DNA of 64,000 nt from Aliikangiella coralliicola (GCF_007004725.1 NZ_ML660174.1:1-64000), one strand, 5' to 3'. Counted from the stretch's first letter, positions 26,748 through 37,249 are shown. Translations and numbers: made by a program. The notes: generated by a model from the sequence alone, not told the origin.

Positions 26748-28421
26748 ATGAACGCCACCGAAGCCAAAACATGGAATAAGTTGCAAAAACATCTTGATGA
26801 TGAACTTGCGAATGTTCGCATCGAAGAGCTAAATAAATGCGATAAACGTTCTGACTTACTTTCTTTTAACTTTGATCAGTTACTTGTAGATTTTTCGAAA
26901 CAGAAAGTAAACTCCAACACAATGCAGTTATTATTTGAATTAGGAGAAGAGCTTAACCTAACAAATGCAATTAAAAACTTAGCTTCCGGCGATAAAGTTA
27001 ATACAACTGAAAATAGACCAGCCCTTCATTCTGCATTAAGACTAAATCCAAATGATAGCTTAGTTTTAGATGGCGATGATATTAATCGGCATGTGCAAAT
27101 AGAATTAGCAAGAATGTCGAAAGTTGTTGATGATATTACTACTGGTAATTGGAGAGGCTATAGCGGTAAACCGATTACTGATGTTGTCAACTTAGGAGTC
27201 GGTGGTTCTGATCTGGGGCCTCTTTTAGTTTGCGAAGCTCTTGATGAATTTAAGGAAGCTCACTCAAATCCTGTCGATGTACACTTCGCATCAACAATGG
27301 ACGGTTCTCAGGTTTCCTTGTTATTTGAAAGACTTAATCCGGAAACGACGTTATTTGTCATTGTTTCCAAATCCTTCACTACTATTGATACTCTATCGAA
27401 CGCAGCGTCGGCAAAAGCATGGCTGCTCAATGCATTCCAGGATGAATCGATAATTATCAAACAGCATTTTATTGGAATATCGGTTTCAGAATCGAAAATG
27501 GAAAAGTGGGGTATACACCCTGAGCATCAGCTGAAATTATGGGATTGGGTCGGTGGACGATTTTCATTGTGGTCAGCGGTCGGGCTGACAATTGCTTTAA
27601 AAATTGGAATGGCTAACTTTCGACGACTCCTTAATGGAGCTAATAAGTTGGACCAACATTTTTTTAGTACAGATATTAATCAGAATATTCCAGTTATTCT
27701 CGGTCTGCTCGGTATTTGGAATACAAACTTTCTCAATATTAAAGCTCAAGCTATCTTACCCTATGATGCTCGTCTAAAATACTTTCCAGACTATTTAACA
27801 CAGCTGGAAATGGAGAGTAATGGGAAGTCTGTAACCTTACAAGGTGAACGGATTTCGTTTGATACGTGCCCAATATTATGGGGAGAAGTCGGGCCTAATG
27901 CCCAACATGCGTTTTATCAGCTACTTCATCAAGGTACTAGAAAAGTCGCTTGTGATTTTATTGCTCCGGTTAATCGATTTTCAACAATAACTTCTGAACA
28001 TGAAAAGTCGTTACATAATCAACATTTGTTAACAATAGCTAATTGTTTTGCCCAATCGAGGGCTCTTATGGTAGGCGGTTCTTCGGCTGTTGATGGTGGA
28101 GGCTCTTCTGAGTTAAAGAACCATAAGTTTTATCCTGGCGATCAATCTTCAACTACGATTTTGATACCTGAATTAACGCCTTACAGTTTAGGGCAACTAA
28201 TTGCACTGTATGAACACAAAGTATTTGTAATGGCGACAATATGGGGCATAAATCCATTCGATCAATGGGGAGTTGAACTCGGAAAGTTGATGGCTAATGA
28301 TACGTTGCGCGAACTGAATTTAGATTCAATGACAATGTGTTTTGATGCGTCAACTAATTACCTAATGAACTATGTAAAAAGTAATTTTGCCACCTTTAAA
28401 GGTGTAGAGGAAGATAAATGA
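26748..28421 (+). CDS. pgi: Glucose-6-phosphate isomerase
   Basis: 557 residues (E. coli 549). It interconverts glucose-6-phosphate and fructose-6-phosphate and so links glycolysis with sugar-nucleotide synthesis. Family signatures are present: GVGGSDLGP, the SKSFTTIDT phosphate-binding loop, GGRFSLWSAVG, and QWGVELGK near the C-terminus. ATG 26748 is preferred over the TTG one codon earlier because AAGGA lies 5 bases before it. The last four bases overlap the start of the Ugd-like gene (ATGA). Confidence 0.96.
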   Translation: MNATEAKTWNKLQKHLDDELANVRIEELNKCDKRSDLLSFNFDQLLVDFSKQKVNSNTMQLLFELGEELNLTNAIKNLASGDKVNTTENRPALHSALRLNPNDSLVLDGDDINRHVQIELARMSKVVDDITTGNWRGYSGKPITDVVNLGVGGSDLGPLLVCEALDEFKEAHSNPVDVHFASTMDGSQVSLLFERLNPETTLFVIVSKSFTTIDTLSNAASAKAWLLNAFQDESIIIKQHFIGISVSESKMEKWGIHPEHQLKLWDWVGGRFSLWSAVGLTIALKIGMANFRRLLNGANKLDQHFFSTDINQNIPVILGLLGIWNTNFLNIKAQAILPYDARLKYFPDYLTQLEMESNGKSVTLQGERISFDTCPILWGEVGPNAQHAFYQLLHQGTRKVACDFIAPVNRFSTITSEHEKSLHNQHLLTIANCFAQSRALMVGGSSAVDGGGSSELKNHKFYPGDQSSTTILIPELTPYSLGQLIALYEHKVFVMATIWGINPFDQWGVELGKLMANDTLRELNLDSMTMCFDASTNYLMNYVKSNFATFKGVEEDK

Positions 28422-29680
28422 GAGTAGCTGTAATAGGTGATGGTATGAAGTCCCTTGTTACAGCAGGGCTGATGGCTTCTGTAGGTAATCAGGTCATTGT
28501 TTTTAACTCGACAAATACGGATTGTGAATTGTTAATGGAACCGGGATTAGCTAATTTACTCACCGAACAACATTCTTCTGGAAGATTAAATTATTTGAGT
28601 GAAATAGTTGAATGCGAACTCGACATTATCATCATCACAGATGTTTCACCTATAGAGTCATATGCACAGTTTAAAATGGAGCTCAAGAATTCTGTTATCA
28701 ATGGTGCAACATTTGTCATTCTTACTCCTTCGTTTATTGGAGAATCAGAGCAATTGGAGTTGGAGATAAATGAAATAAGTAACTCTGCTAAAGTTTGCTG
28801 TGTTCCGTTGTTAATAAGAGAAGGGAAGGCAATCAGTGATTTTTCGCGACCTGACAGAATAATTTTAGGGTGTGATGATGCTCAGGTTCTTACTAAAGTG
28901 AGGGAACTTTTTTATCCTTTCAATCGCGTAACTGATGTTATAAAAGTTGTGAAGACTAGAGAGGCTGAGTTTTCCTGCTTTGCTGGCAATGCGATGCTGG
29001 CGACTAGATTGAGCTTTATGAATGAAATGGCGAATTTAGCTGAACGGAGTCATGTTGATATAGACATTGTGAGAGAGTGTATCGGGAGCGATCCTCGTAT
29101 TGGACGAGATTATCTATATCCAGGATGTGGTTACGGTGGCAAAGCTTTAGCAGAAAATGTTGAGAGAGTTGCTCGAGAACTGAGATTGCGGTCTGACGAC
29201 TTAGGTTTGTTAGATGTCGTCACAAAAATAAATGATAGACAAAAAGATCTGTTGTTTAGAAAAATCTGGTCTTTTTTTGCAACTGAGCTTAAAGGTAAGA
29301 CAATTGCGATATGGGGGGGCTCATTTAAGCCAGATAGTTCTAATATTGATCGAGCACCTGCTATAGTATTGATTGATGCATTACTCGCCCAGTCCGCTAA
29401 TGTCGTCGTTTACGATCCATCAGCAAACGAAAAAATAAAACACCATTATTCGAATAATCAGAGGTTTCGTATTGCCCCAAGTGCTTATGCTGCACTTGAG
29501 TCTGCAGATGTACTAGCAATTTGTACTGAGTGGAGGGAGTTTTGGAGTCCTGATTTTGATAAAATAGCTGAATCACTAAATTACAAAGCTATTTTTGATG
29601 GGCGAAATCTTTATAGCCCAGACCTTCTGAGGAAGTATCAAATTCGGTATTTTGGTATTGGTAAAGGAGAAGTGATCTAG
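28418..29680 (+). CDS. Degenerate UDP-glucose dehydrogenase paralogue (probable pseudoenzyme)
   Basis: 420 residues, plainly homologous along its length to the Ugd encoded just downstream (shared [35 protein letters not shown]). The catalytic residues are lost. Where Ugd has GGSCFPKD, this has GGKALAEN, so the catalytic Cys and Asp are gone. The catalytic Lys of AELTKYAAN is Cys187, and the Glu of NPEFLKEG is Leu. The NAD-binding GxGYVG has become GDGMKSL. The frame is nevertheless intact and begins with a 4-base overlap with pgi, so it is likely expressed. It may be a regulatory or structural partner of Ugd, or have a new activity. Confidence 0.88.
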   Translation: MRVAVIGDGMKSLVTAGLMASVGNQVIVFNSTNTDCELLMEPGLANLLTEQHSSGRLNYLSEIVECELDIIIITDVSPIESYAQFKMELKNSVINGATFVILTPSFIGESEQLELEINEISNSAKVCCVPLLIREGKAISDFSRPDRIILGCDDAQVLTKVRELFYPFNRVTDVIKVVKTREAEFSCFAGNAMLATRLSFMNEMANLAERSHVDIDIVRECIGSDPRIGRDYLYPGCGYGGKALAENVERVARELRLRSDDLGLLDVVTKINDRQKDLLFRKIWSFFATELKGKTIAIWGGSFKPDSSNIDRAPAIVLIDALLAQSANVVVYDPSANEKIKHHYSNNQRFRIAPSAYAALESADVLAICTEWREFWSPDFDKIAESLNYKAIFDGRNLYSPDLLRKYQIRYFGIGKGEVI

Positions 29681-29735
29681 TTAATCACCTCCCAATTTTT
29701 AAAACGCTTAATTTAAATTATCTAGGATTAATGGA

Positions 29736-31073
29736 ATGAAAGTCACGGTATTTGGGATTGGTTATGTCGGGTTGGTTCAAGGTGCGGTTCTTGCCTCTGT
29801 TGGCCACGATGTGGTCTGTGTAGATGTAGATGAAGAAAAAGTAAAAAATCTGGAAAAAGGCATTATTCCAATTTATGAGCCAGGACTGACTTCTCTTGTT
29901 GAAGACAATTACCAATCAGGTAGATTGAAGTTCACTACAGACTCTAAGTTTGCAGTTGGTCATGGTGATTTTCAATTTATTGCTGTTGGTACTCCACCTG
30001 ATGAAGACGGGTCTGCTGATTTAAAATATGTTCTGGCTGTTGCTGAGACTATTGCAAAAAATATGCAAACTCCTAAGATAATAATTAACAAGTCAACTGT
30101 ACCGGTAGGAACTGCAGATAAGGTTAGCGAGAAAATAAAGACGGTTTTAGCTGAACGAGGTGAGGTGATCGATTTCGATGTTGTTTCAAATCCTGAGTTT
30201 TTAAAGGAAGGAGCCGCCGTAAATGATTGTCTAAAGCCCGATAGAATTATCGTAGGTACAGTTAATAAACATTCAGAAGAAATGATGCGCGAGCTTTATG
30301 CCCCATTTAATCGTAATCACGACAAAATTATTGTCATGGATGTACGTTCTGCTGAACTAACCAAGTACGCTGCAAATTGTATGCTTGCTACTAAGATATC
30401 TTTTATGAATGAAATGTCTAATCTAGCTGAGAAGTTAGGTGCTGATATTGAAGCGGTGCGTCATGGAATAGGTTCTGATCCTAGAATTGGCTATCAATTC
30501 ATTTATCCTGGTTGTGGTTATGGAGGGTCATGTTTCCCGAAAGATGTTCAAGCACTAGTTCGTACTGCAAATGACATTGATTATAAACCTTCAATTTTAG
30601 AAGCTGTTGAAGAAGTGAACTATCGGCAGAAAAATAAATTGTTTGAATATCTTGACCGTCATTATCAAGGTGCGATCGAAGGTAAAACAATTGCCCTGTG
30701 GGGGTTGAGTTTCAAGCCAAATACAGATGATATGAGGGAAGCATCGAGTCGCGTTTTGATGGAAAAACTATGGGAAAATGGCGCAAAGGTTCAAGCCTAT
30801 GATCCTGAAGCAATGGAAGAGTGCCAACGAATTTATGGACAAAAAGATGGCTTAACGCTAGTTGGTACTAAAGAAGCTGCTTTAAAAGGTGCAGATGTTT
30901 TAGTTATCTGTACTGAATGGAGCCAATTTAGAGCACCTGATTTCGACCTGATTTCGAATAGTCTAAATGAAAAGCTGATAGTCGATGGCCGTAATATGTA
31001 TGATCCGAATACCATGGAAAAGAAAGGTATCGCGTATTATGCAATAGGAAGAGGGCGCTCGGTTTCTAAATAG
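29736..31073 (+). CDS. ugd: UDP-glucose 6-dehydrogenase
   Basis: 445 residues. It oxidises UDP-glucose to UDP-glucuronate with two NAD+. It has an N-terminal Rossmann domain ([10 protein letters not shown], 7-16), NPEFLKEG at 152-159, the catalytic Lys210 in AELTKYAAN, the catalytic Cys266 in [12 protein letters not shown], and a C-terminal UDP-binding domain ([21 protein letters not shown]). All catalytic residues are present, unlike in the paralogue upstream. The product feeds the 4-epimerase at 32593 and direct incorporation of GlcA. Confidence 0.97.
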   Translation: MKVTVFGIGYVGLVQGAVLASVGHDVVCVDVDEEKVKNLEKGIIPIYEPGLTSLVEDNYQSGRLKFTTDSKFAVGHGDFQFIAVGTPPDEDGSADLKYVLAVAETIAKNMQTPKIIINKSTVPVGTADKVSEKIKTVLAERGEVIDFDVVSNPEFLKEGAAVNDCLKPDRIIVGTVNKHSEEMMRELYAPFNRNHDKIIVMDVRSAELTKYAANCMLATKISFMNEMSNLAEKLGADIEAVRHGIGSDPRIGYQFIYPGCGYGGSCFPKDVQALVRTANDIDYKPSILEAVEEVNYRQKNKLFEYLDRHYQGAIEGKTIALWGLSFKPNTDDMREASSRVLMEKLWENGAKVQAYDPEAMEECQRIYGQKDGLTLVGTKEAALKGADVLVICTEWSQFRAPDFDLISNSLNEKLIVDGRNMYDPNTMEKKGIAYYAIGRGRSVSK

Positions 31074-31230
31074 AGCTATGAATGTATATAGTTATAAGTC
31101 AATGGGAGTAACTTGACTGAAGCTACTTTTAAAATATAGAGATTACTAAAATAGTCCTAAATTTTTATTAGCACGAAAATATCCGCAAATTAAAGTTTTG
31201 GATGTTTCGTAATTATTTGACCTTAAGATA

Positions 31231-31276
31231 AATAACTGGATAATTCGGCCTTAATTCGAATTATGGTTTAGTTATT
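31231..31276. repeat. Nested inverted repeat upstream of the tviB-type gene
   Basis: Outer arms AATAACT (31231-31237) and AGTTATT (31270-31276) enclose inner arms ATAATTCG (31240-31247) and CGAATTAT (31257-31264) with a 9-base centre. It lies 35 bases before the next start codon in a 238-base gap. It could be an operator or an RNA hairpin controlling the following genes. There is no T-run, so it is unlikely to be a simple terminator. Confidence 0.5.
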
Positions 31277-31311
31277 AGAAAACTTAAAATTAACTTGGGA
31301 AGGACTGATTA

Positions 31312-32592
31312 ATGGATAGAAAAATATCGGTAATAGGACTTGGATATGTCGGCTTGCCGGTCGCGGTGGCATTTGGAAATTCGCATCAGGTCGTCGGTTT
31401 TGACCTTAGCTCTGAGAGAATATCTGAATTAAAAAATGGAAAAGATCGAACGCTCGAAGTTAGTGATGAAGAGCTAACTGCTGCTGATATCCATTTTACC
31501 TGCGACCCTGTTGATTTAAAAAAGGCTGATTTTCATATAGTTGCAGTTCCCACTCCTATTAATCATGCAAGGCAGCCCGACTTACGGCCTATGCTTTCCG
31601 CTTCGAAAACAATAGGGCAGCAGCTTAAGAAAGGCGACATCGTTGTGTTTGAGTCCACTGTTTATCCTGGCGCGACTGAAGAAGATTGCGTTCCAATTTT
31701 GGAAGCAGAGTCTGGGCTGAAGTGTGGTGAAGACTTTACTGTCGGATATTCACCCGAGCGAATAAATCCTGGTGATAAAGAACATACTTTTACCAAAATA
31801 ACGAAGGTTGTTTCAGGCCAAGATCAGAAAACTCTTGATATTGTAGCTGATGTATACAGCAGTGTAGTTACTGCTGGAGTCCACAAAGCAGCAACTATTA
31901 AAGTCGCTGAAGCAGCTAAGGTCATTGAGAATACTCAAAGAGACCTCAACATCGCATTGATGAATGAGCTAGCTGTTATATTTGAAAAGATGAATATTGA
32001 TACACTTGATGTTTTAGAAGCTGCTGGCACAAAGTGGAATTTTCTACCTTTCAGACCAGGATTAGTTGGAGGTCACTGTATAGGTGTCGATCCCTATTAT
32101 TTAACTTATAAAGCTGAACAGGTTGGCTACCGACCTGAGGTAATCCAAGCTGGTCGCCGGATTAACGACAATATGAGTAAATTAATTGTCGGGCGTTGTG
32201 TTAAAGAGATGATTAAGAAAGATAAGAAGATCAAAGGTGCCAGGGTCGGAATTCTTGGATTGACTTTTAAGGAAGATTGCCCCGATCTTAGGAATTCAAA
32301 AGTTGAGGATTTAATCACCGAGTTTAGAAGCTATGGTGTTGAGCCGTTGATTCATGATGCCATGGCTGACTCAAAAGAAGCGATGAATATATACGGCGTA
32401 GAACTATCTAGCATGGACTCTATGAAAGATTGTGATCTAATTTTGGTAGCTGTCGCACATAAAGAATATAAAGCTATATCAGCAGAGAGCTTTGCATCAA
32501 TGTTGACAAAAGATGGCAGCTTATTTGATATCAAAGGAATTCTTCCACGCAAAGACTTAACTGCGCTTGGAATTGATGTTTGGAGAATATAG
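31312..32592 (+). CDS. tviB: UDP-N-acetylhexosamine 6-dehydrogenase (TviB/WbpO/VipA-like)
   Basis: 426 residues. Nucleotide-sugar dehydrogenase making UDP-N-acetyl-hexosaminuronic acid (UDP-GlcNAcA or UDP-GalNAcA). It has GLGYVGLPVAVAFG at 9-22, YSPERINPGDKEH, the catalytic Lys203 in KVAEAAKVIENTQRD, the catalytic Cys256 in GGHCIGVDPYYL, and GLTFKEDCPDLRNS. This GGHCIGVDPYY version separates it from the UDP-glucose enzyme. GGGAAGGA precedes the ATG. The sugar epimer cannot be told from sequence. It is directly followed, with no gap, by the epimerase gene. Confidence 0.92.
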   Translation: MDRKISVIGLGYVGLPVAVAFGNSHQVVGFDLSSERISELKNGKDRTLEVSDEELTAADIHFTCDPVDLKKADFHIVAVPTPINHARQPDLRPMLSASKTIGQQLKKGDIVVFESTVYPGATEEDCVPILEAESGLKCGEDFTVGYSPERINPGDKEHTFTKITKVVSGQDQKTLDIVADVYSSVVTAGVHKAATIKVAEAAKVIENTQRDLNIALMNELAVIFEKMNIDTLDVLEAAGTKWNFLPFRPGLVGGHCIGVDPYYLTYKAEQVGYRPEVIQAGRRINDNMSKLIVGRCVKEMIKKDKKIKGARVGILGLTFKEDCPDLRNSKVEDLITEFRSYGVEPLIHDAMADSKEAMNIYGVELSSMDSMKDCDLILVAVAHKEYKAISAESFASMLTKDGSLFDIKGILPRKDLTALGIDVWRI

Positions 32593-33600
32593 ATGAAAGT
32601 ATTAGTAACCGGGGCCGCAGGATTCATTGGTTTTCACGTTTCTCAATATTTAATGAAGCGAGGCGACAGTGTTGTTGGTATTGATAATATTAACGATTAC
32701 TATGATCCTAATATTAAGCTCTCGCGGTTGGAAATGCTGAAAGAATATGAAGCGTTTTCATTTGTGAAATTGGATATCGCTAATAAAAGTGGTATGGAGA
32801 ATCTTTTTGCGGAGAATCAGTTTGATGCTGTTATCAACTTAGCGGCTCAGGCAGGCGTTCGTTATTCACTTGAGAATCCACATGTTTATATGGAGAGTAA
32901 TATAACCGGATTTTTAAATATTCTGGAAGGCGTTCGCCATCATAAAATTAACCATTTAGTTTATGCGTCATCAAGTTCTGTCTATGGTGCGAATACGCTT
33001 CAGCCATTTTCCGAGCACCATAATATTGATCATCCCGTTTCTTTATATGCTGCGAGTAAAAAAGCTAATGAATTAATGGCACATAGTTATAGTCATCTGT
33101 ATGGAATGAAAACGACTGGACTACGTTTTTTCACTGTATACGGGCCGTGGGGGAGACCTGATATGGCTCTGTTTCTTTTTACTAAGGGAATATTGGAAGA
33201 AGAGCCTATTAATATTTTTAATAATGGTGAAATGATTCGTGATTTTACGTACATAGATGATATTGTTGAAGGAATTGTTCGCGTTATGGACAACCCTCCT
33301 GAGGGGAATCCTGAGTGGTCAGGAGATAAACCTGATCCTGCTACAAGCTACGCTAACTATCGAGTATTTAATATTGGCAATAACAATCCAGTTAAGTTAA
33401 TGGACTTTGTTGAAGCAATTGAAAATGCTGTTGGGAAAAAAGCGATTAAGAACTTTATGCCGTTGCAAGCTGGTGATGTTCCGTCCACCTGTGCCGATGT
33501 TTCTGAGTTAGAAAAAGAGGTTGGGTTTAAACCAAATACTTCCGTTCAAGAAGGTATTGATAATTTTGTCAGCTGGTATAGAGATTATTTTAATACCTAG
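32593..33600 (+). CDS. UDP-glucuronate 4-epimerase-like SDR (CapI/LspL)
   Basis: 335 residues. Extended SDR with TGAAGFIGF at 6-14, [22 protein letters not shown], and the catalytic SSSSVYG and Tyr152/Lys156 (YAASK). The [13 protein letters not shown] segment and [18 protein letters not shown]-like region are characteristic of UDP-GlcA 4-epimerases, which yield UDP-galacturonate. It could alternatively act on UDP-N-acetylhexosaminuronate as TviC-like enzymes do, since its gene abuts the tviB-type gene. The ATG directly follows the preceding stop codon. Confidence 0.9.
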   Translation: MKVLVTGAAGFIGFHVSQYLMKRGDSVVGIDNINDYYDPNIKLSRLEMLKEYEAFSFVKLDIANKSGMENLFAENQFDAVINLAAQAGVRYSLENPHVYMESNITGFLNILEGVRHHKINHLVYASSSSVYGANTLQPFSEHHNIDHPVSLYAASKKANELMAHSYSHLYGMKTTGLRFFTVYGPWGRPDMALFLFTKGILEEEPINIFNNGEMIRDFTYIDDIVEGIVRVMDNPPEGNPEWSGDKPDPATSYANYRVFNIGNNNPVKLMDFVEAIENAVGKKAIKNFMPLQAGDVPSTCADVSELEKEVGFKPNTSVQEGIDNFVSWYRDYFNT

Positions 33601-33628
33601 TTCGTATTTTGAGCATTGTTAAGAAAGA

Positions 33629-35047
33629 ATGAATATGATTTATCCTATTATTATGGCTGGAGGTTCTGGCTCTAGGCTCTGGCCTATGTCACGTTCTCTG
33701 TATCCTAAGCAGTTTTTGAATATCATCGGTAAAAACACGATGCTTCAAGACACTGTTTTTCGCTTAGAGAATATGGATGCAGCTCAACCTCTAATTATTT
33801 GTAATAATGAGCATCGATTTTTGGTTGCTGAACAGTTGCGGGATATCGGCGTCAACGGCAAGATTATTTTGGAACCCGAGGGTAAGAACACTGCACCAGC
33901 TATTGCATTAGCTGCACTAAAAGCCGTTGAGGCAGGTGATGACCCTTTGTTGCTTGTTCTGGCTGCTGATCATGTTATTCAGAATAGAAATGCTTTCGAA
34001 AACGCGGTAAGTGAAGCAACCAATTTAGCGGAGCAGAATAAATTGGTGACTTTTGGAATCGTCGCACGTTCACCTGAATCCGGGTATGGATATATACACC
34101 GAGGAAAAGCATGCGAAGGTGGGTTTACTGTTTCTCAATTTGTTGAGAAGCCTGACAAGGAGACAGCTCAAAGCTATATAGATACTGGCGATTATTACTG
34201 GAACAGCGGAATGTTTATGTTTAAAGCTAGTCAGTACTTAAGCGAGTTAGAAAAATATCAGCCGGAAATGCTAGAGATATGCAGAAAAAGCATGATTTCG
34301 TCGACTAAAGACTTTGATTTTATTCGAATAGACGGAGAAATTTTTGGAAACTGTCCCTCAGAGTCAATCGATTATGCGGTAATGGAAAAAACTGATTCCG
34401 CTGTGGTTGTACCGCTCGATGCCGGCTGGAGTGATATTGGTTCTTGGTCAGCGATTTGGGATGTCAGTCAAAAAGATTCTGATGGAAATCGTATTCTTGG
34501 AGATGTTATAACTCATGAGTCTTCAGGTTGTTTGGTTCATGGGGAAGATAGATTGATCTCCGTGCTTGGGCTTAATAACGTAGTGATTATCGATACCAAA
34601 GATGCGGTATTAGTTGCAGATAAAAGTAAAGTTCAGGATGTAAAAAATATTGTTAGTAAATTGAAGTCTTCAAATAGAGATGAATGGAAAATTCATAGGG
34701 AAGTTTATCGACCATGGGGAAAGTACGATTCAATTGACATTGGTTCAAGGTATCAAGTTAAGAGGATCAGTGTAAATCCGGGAGCTAAATTAAGTGTTCA
34801 AATGCATCATCACCGTGCTGAGCATTGGGTCGTTGTTTCTGGCACTGCGCAAGTTACTAATGGGGATAGTACCTTTCTTGTTTCTGAAAATGAGTCTACT
34901 TATATTCCGATAGGCCGAATCCATGCCCTCGAAAATCCTGGTAAGCTTCCCTTGGAATTAATAGAAGTACAGACTGGCTCATATTTAGGCGAAGATGATA
35001 TTGTTCGACTTGATGATCGTTATGGTCGCGCTAGTAAATCAAACTGA
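33629..35047 (+). CDS. manC: Mannose-1-phosphate guanylyltransferase / mannose-6-phosphate isomerase
   Basis: 472 residues, bifunctional type II ManC/AlgA/CpsB. The N-terminal GDP-mannose pyrophosphorylase has [20 protein letters not shown] (11-30) and VEKPD. The C-terminal cupin-type isomerase domain has [23 protein letters not shown] and the GRIHALEN segment. It supplies GDP-mannose for the polysaccharide. The start codon could be ATG 33629 or ATG 33635, and the Shine-Dalgarno sequence is weak (AAGAAAG). It ends the plus-strand sugar-nucleotide block, before the transposase relic. Confidence 0.95.
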   Translation: MNMIYPIIMAGGSGSRLWPMSRSLYPKQFLNIIGKNTMLQDTVFRLENMDAAQPLIICNNEHRFLVAEQLRDIGVNGKIILEPEGKNTAPAIALAALKAVEAGDDPLLLVLAADHVIQNRNAFENAVSEATNLAEQNKLVTFGIVARSPESGYGYIHRGKACEGGFTVSQFVEKPDKETAQSYIDTGDYYWNSGMFMFKASQYLSELEKYQPEMLEICRKSMISSTKDFDFIRIDGEIFGNCPSESIDYAVMEKTDSAVVVPLDAGWSDIGSWSAIWDVSQKDSDGNRILGDVITHESSGCLVHGEDRLISVLGLNNVVIIDTKDAVLVADKSKVQDVKNIVSKLKSSNRDEWKIHREVYRPWGKYDSIDIGSRYQVKRISVNPGAKLSVQMHHHRAEHWVVVSGTAQVTNGDSTFLVSENESTYIPIGRIHALENPGKLPLELIEVQTGSYLGEDDIVRLDDRYGRASKSN

Positions 35048-35091
35048 GTAAATGAGTTAATCTAATATTCTTTGTTAAGGAATAGAGCACT

Positions 35092-35430
35092 GTGAGTCAG
35101 TTAGATCTTGAAACTGTTGAGAAGTTAGCTGAAGAGTAGGGTAAAAAACTTAAAATTGGAGAGCTGTTTCGAAGGGCTTCTCTCAGTGTTTAAGAAGAAA
35201 TTCCTTCAAACCGCTATAAGTGCCAGCTTGAAAGACATTTTGGTTTAGCCAAACATGAACAAAATGGCTAATGGTAGGGGGACCAGGCGGCGTCACTGTT
35301 CAAAAAAGACAGCCAAATCTAAGAATACCAATTAAGCTCAAAAGCTCTTGAAAGCCGTGATGGAGCATTCTATTCCAAGGTTGTTAAGAATCAACGAACT
35401 AGCTTGTTGAGTTTAAAATTCTTTACAATG
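35092..35430 (+). pseudogene. Decayed IS256-family transposase fragment
   Basis: Reading on from GTG 35092 in one frame gives recognisable N-terminal IS256 transposase text interrupted by five or more stop codons: VSQLDLETVEKLAEE, then LERHFGLAKHEQNG (compare the usual LDxHLGYxKH...NG), then ESRDGAFYSKVVKNQRTSL (compare PRDRxGSFEPxxVKKxQxRL). The rest of the element is missing or unrecognisable. No intact IS ends are assigned. Confidence 0.6.
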
Positions 35431-35531
35431 CCATTTAGAAGGCGAAGTTAAATCTTCTTTTGATTGAAATTGAAGACATGTCACATTTGGTCTGAACTAA
35501 TTCAGCTTAGTTTTGGTGGTCTCGATGAAAT

Positions 35532-35580
35532 CTGACAGCAACTTGAGACTGTAAATAACTTTGTTTACAGTTGCTGTCAG
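35532..35580. repeat. Inverted repeat / hairpin between manC relic region and wzi
   Basis: CTGACAGCAACT (35532-35543) is exactly complementary to AGTTGCTGTCAG (35569-35580). Inside, CTGTAAA (35549-35555) pairs with TTTACAG (35564-35570), giving competing or stacked stems. It may be a terminator between convergent transcripts or a remnant mobile-element end. The T-tract after it is weak. Confidence 0.55.
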
Positions 35581-35624
35581 GTCAAATCTGTTTATTATCT
35601 TTCTATTTACTAGTATCGCTAAAT

Positions 35625-37085
35625 TTATCTCCAACGATAAGTTACCGCAAGCCGAGAAAAGTCTTCTCCGAAAACATCATTACCAACGTAAAGATCGTAA
35701 TGCCAAATGCCATCTTTATTCACTTCGTCAAGTCTTAAATTCAATTCATGACCGCGTTCATAGTTATAATTATTAAATGGACCTTCGCCACCGGCGTCAG
35801 GGTCGTTGTAAATGCTTTTATATGAAAGCTCTAATTTATGTTCGTCACTTAGTTCGTAGTTATACTTAAAACTAATTATTTGAGCACCAATAGCATCATC
35901 TGGCGCTTTTTCATCTCCCCACCAGTGACCAATTGTATTCTGATCATTGCGATAACCTTCTTGATAGATATGATGAGTATACCAGCCATTTTCAACATAC
36001 TGAATTTCAGCTAACAATGAAGATTTACTCGTTAAATACGGAAAAAATAAACCAAGGTTATATGCCTTATTCCCAAGTTTGTAAGGCTTAAAATCATTGG
36101 TATCTTCACCCGCGAGTTCAAAATAAAGACTTACAGGAGTCCCCCAGTCTAAGTCAAATTTGCTAGAAATAGATGCCTGTTGATTTCCGATTTCTTGAGT
36201 GCAATCTTGTAAGTCAGAAGCGCCGCCACAATTATCACTATTCACTGGATCAATAATGGCTTCCCACAATGAGCTTAAGGTAACTTTTCTTTCTCCACCG
36301 CCAAACTGCATGGTTCGGCTAACACCAATTGTCCACCAATCCACAAGTTGACCACTAAAATGCATCGTCAAAAATCCTGGGCGCCCTGGAAATCTTTCTT
36401 CGCCAAATCTGATACCTTCCATTTTTTCAAGTTTGCCGAATGAAATGTCGTAACGTATTTTCCAATCAGTCAGTGGCCTTGGGCTACTAATCGAAAATCG
36501 CGCAATAGGTTCCGCCTGAGTTGAGAGAAGCATCGCACTTTCTTGTAATGGAGATAGCCAAAGCTCTTTATAACCAAGGTCAATTTGAAAATAATCATGA
36601 ATGTAAGACAGGTAAGTGTTGTGTGGAACAAAGTCATCACTTTCATCTTTGACGGTTCCGCCTAGCGATAAATTCCAATTATCGGCAAAACTCCAATGAG
36701 TGGCAAAATGCCCACTAATGTTACTTTCGGCAGTTCGTCCACGAGCATTTGGCAGTGTTTTCTTTTCGTAGGTACTATAACTCGCTTCAATACTTGCCTG
36801 AGTGACATTAAAATCCTTTTTATAACGCTGTAAATACCGTTTTATGCGCCGGTACAGTTCGGGGTGGCTATCATTAATTTTATCCAGATATACTTGTACA
36901 GTGGCCAAGGAGTATGGTTTCGCAAGCGTTGGCATTTTGGCAACAGTTGCGAGTTTTTCTAGTTCAAGCTCAAATAGTGGATCTGTTTTTAATGGCAAGT
37001 AATGATTATTTGAGAGTGCATTAACTGGCAGTGACAAAACTGTGCCAAGGAGCACGCCTAATAGCTTTTTATTATAAAAAGACAA
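35625..37085 (-). CDS. wzi: Capsule assembly protein, Wzi family
   Basis: 486 residues. Outer-membrane beta-barrel that binds capsule or group-1-type polysaccharide at the cell surface. A signal peptide (MSFYNKKLLGVLLGTVLSLPVNA) precedes a short helical periplasmic part (PLFELELEKLATVAKMP), then alternating barrel strands up to the terminal WR. Wzi-family motifs include the WLSPLQESAMLLSTQ region and the SFGKLE-like segment. The start is TTG 37085, with AAAGGA 7 bases upstream on the minus strand. It lies next to the sugar-nucleotide genes, which supports a capsular polymer. Confidence 0.88.
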   Translation of the reverse strand: MSFYNKKLLGVLLGTVLSLPVNALSNNHYLPLKTDPLFELELEKLATVAKMPTLAKPYSLATVQVYLDKINDSHPELYRRIKRYLQRYKKDFNVTQASIEASYSTYEKKTLPNARGRTAESNISGHFATHWSFADNWNLSLGGTVKDESDDFVPHNTYLSYIHDYFQIDLGYKELWLSPLQESAMLLSTQAEPIARFSISSPRPLTDWKIRYDISFGKLEKMEGIRFGEERFPGRPGFLTMHFSGQLVDWWTIGVSRTMQFGGGERKVTLSSLWEAIIDPVNSDNCGGASDLQDCTQEIGNQQASISSKFDLDWGTPVSLYFELAGEDTNDFKPYKLGNKAYNLGLFFPYLTSKSSLLAEIQYVENGWYTHHIYQEGYRNDQNTIGHWWGDEKAPDDAIGAQIISFKYNYELSDEHKLELSYKSIYNDPDAGGEGPFNNYNYERGHELNLRLDEVNKDGIWHYDLYVGNDVFGEDFSRLAVTYRWR

Positions 37086-37249
37086 GACTAATTCCTTTCC
37101 CTAAAATATTGCAAAAATTGAGATAATTGATATAAATTCTGAGCCGTATAATACGTTAATTGGGGGAACTGAGTAAGTAAGAAATTGTAAAATGTTAAAT
37201 TAACGGAGTCGTAAGCTGGACTATGACGCTTGCTTTTGAGTTAAGTGGT

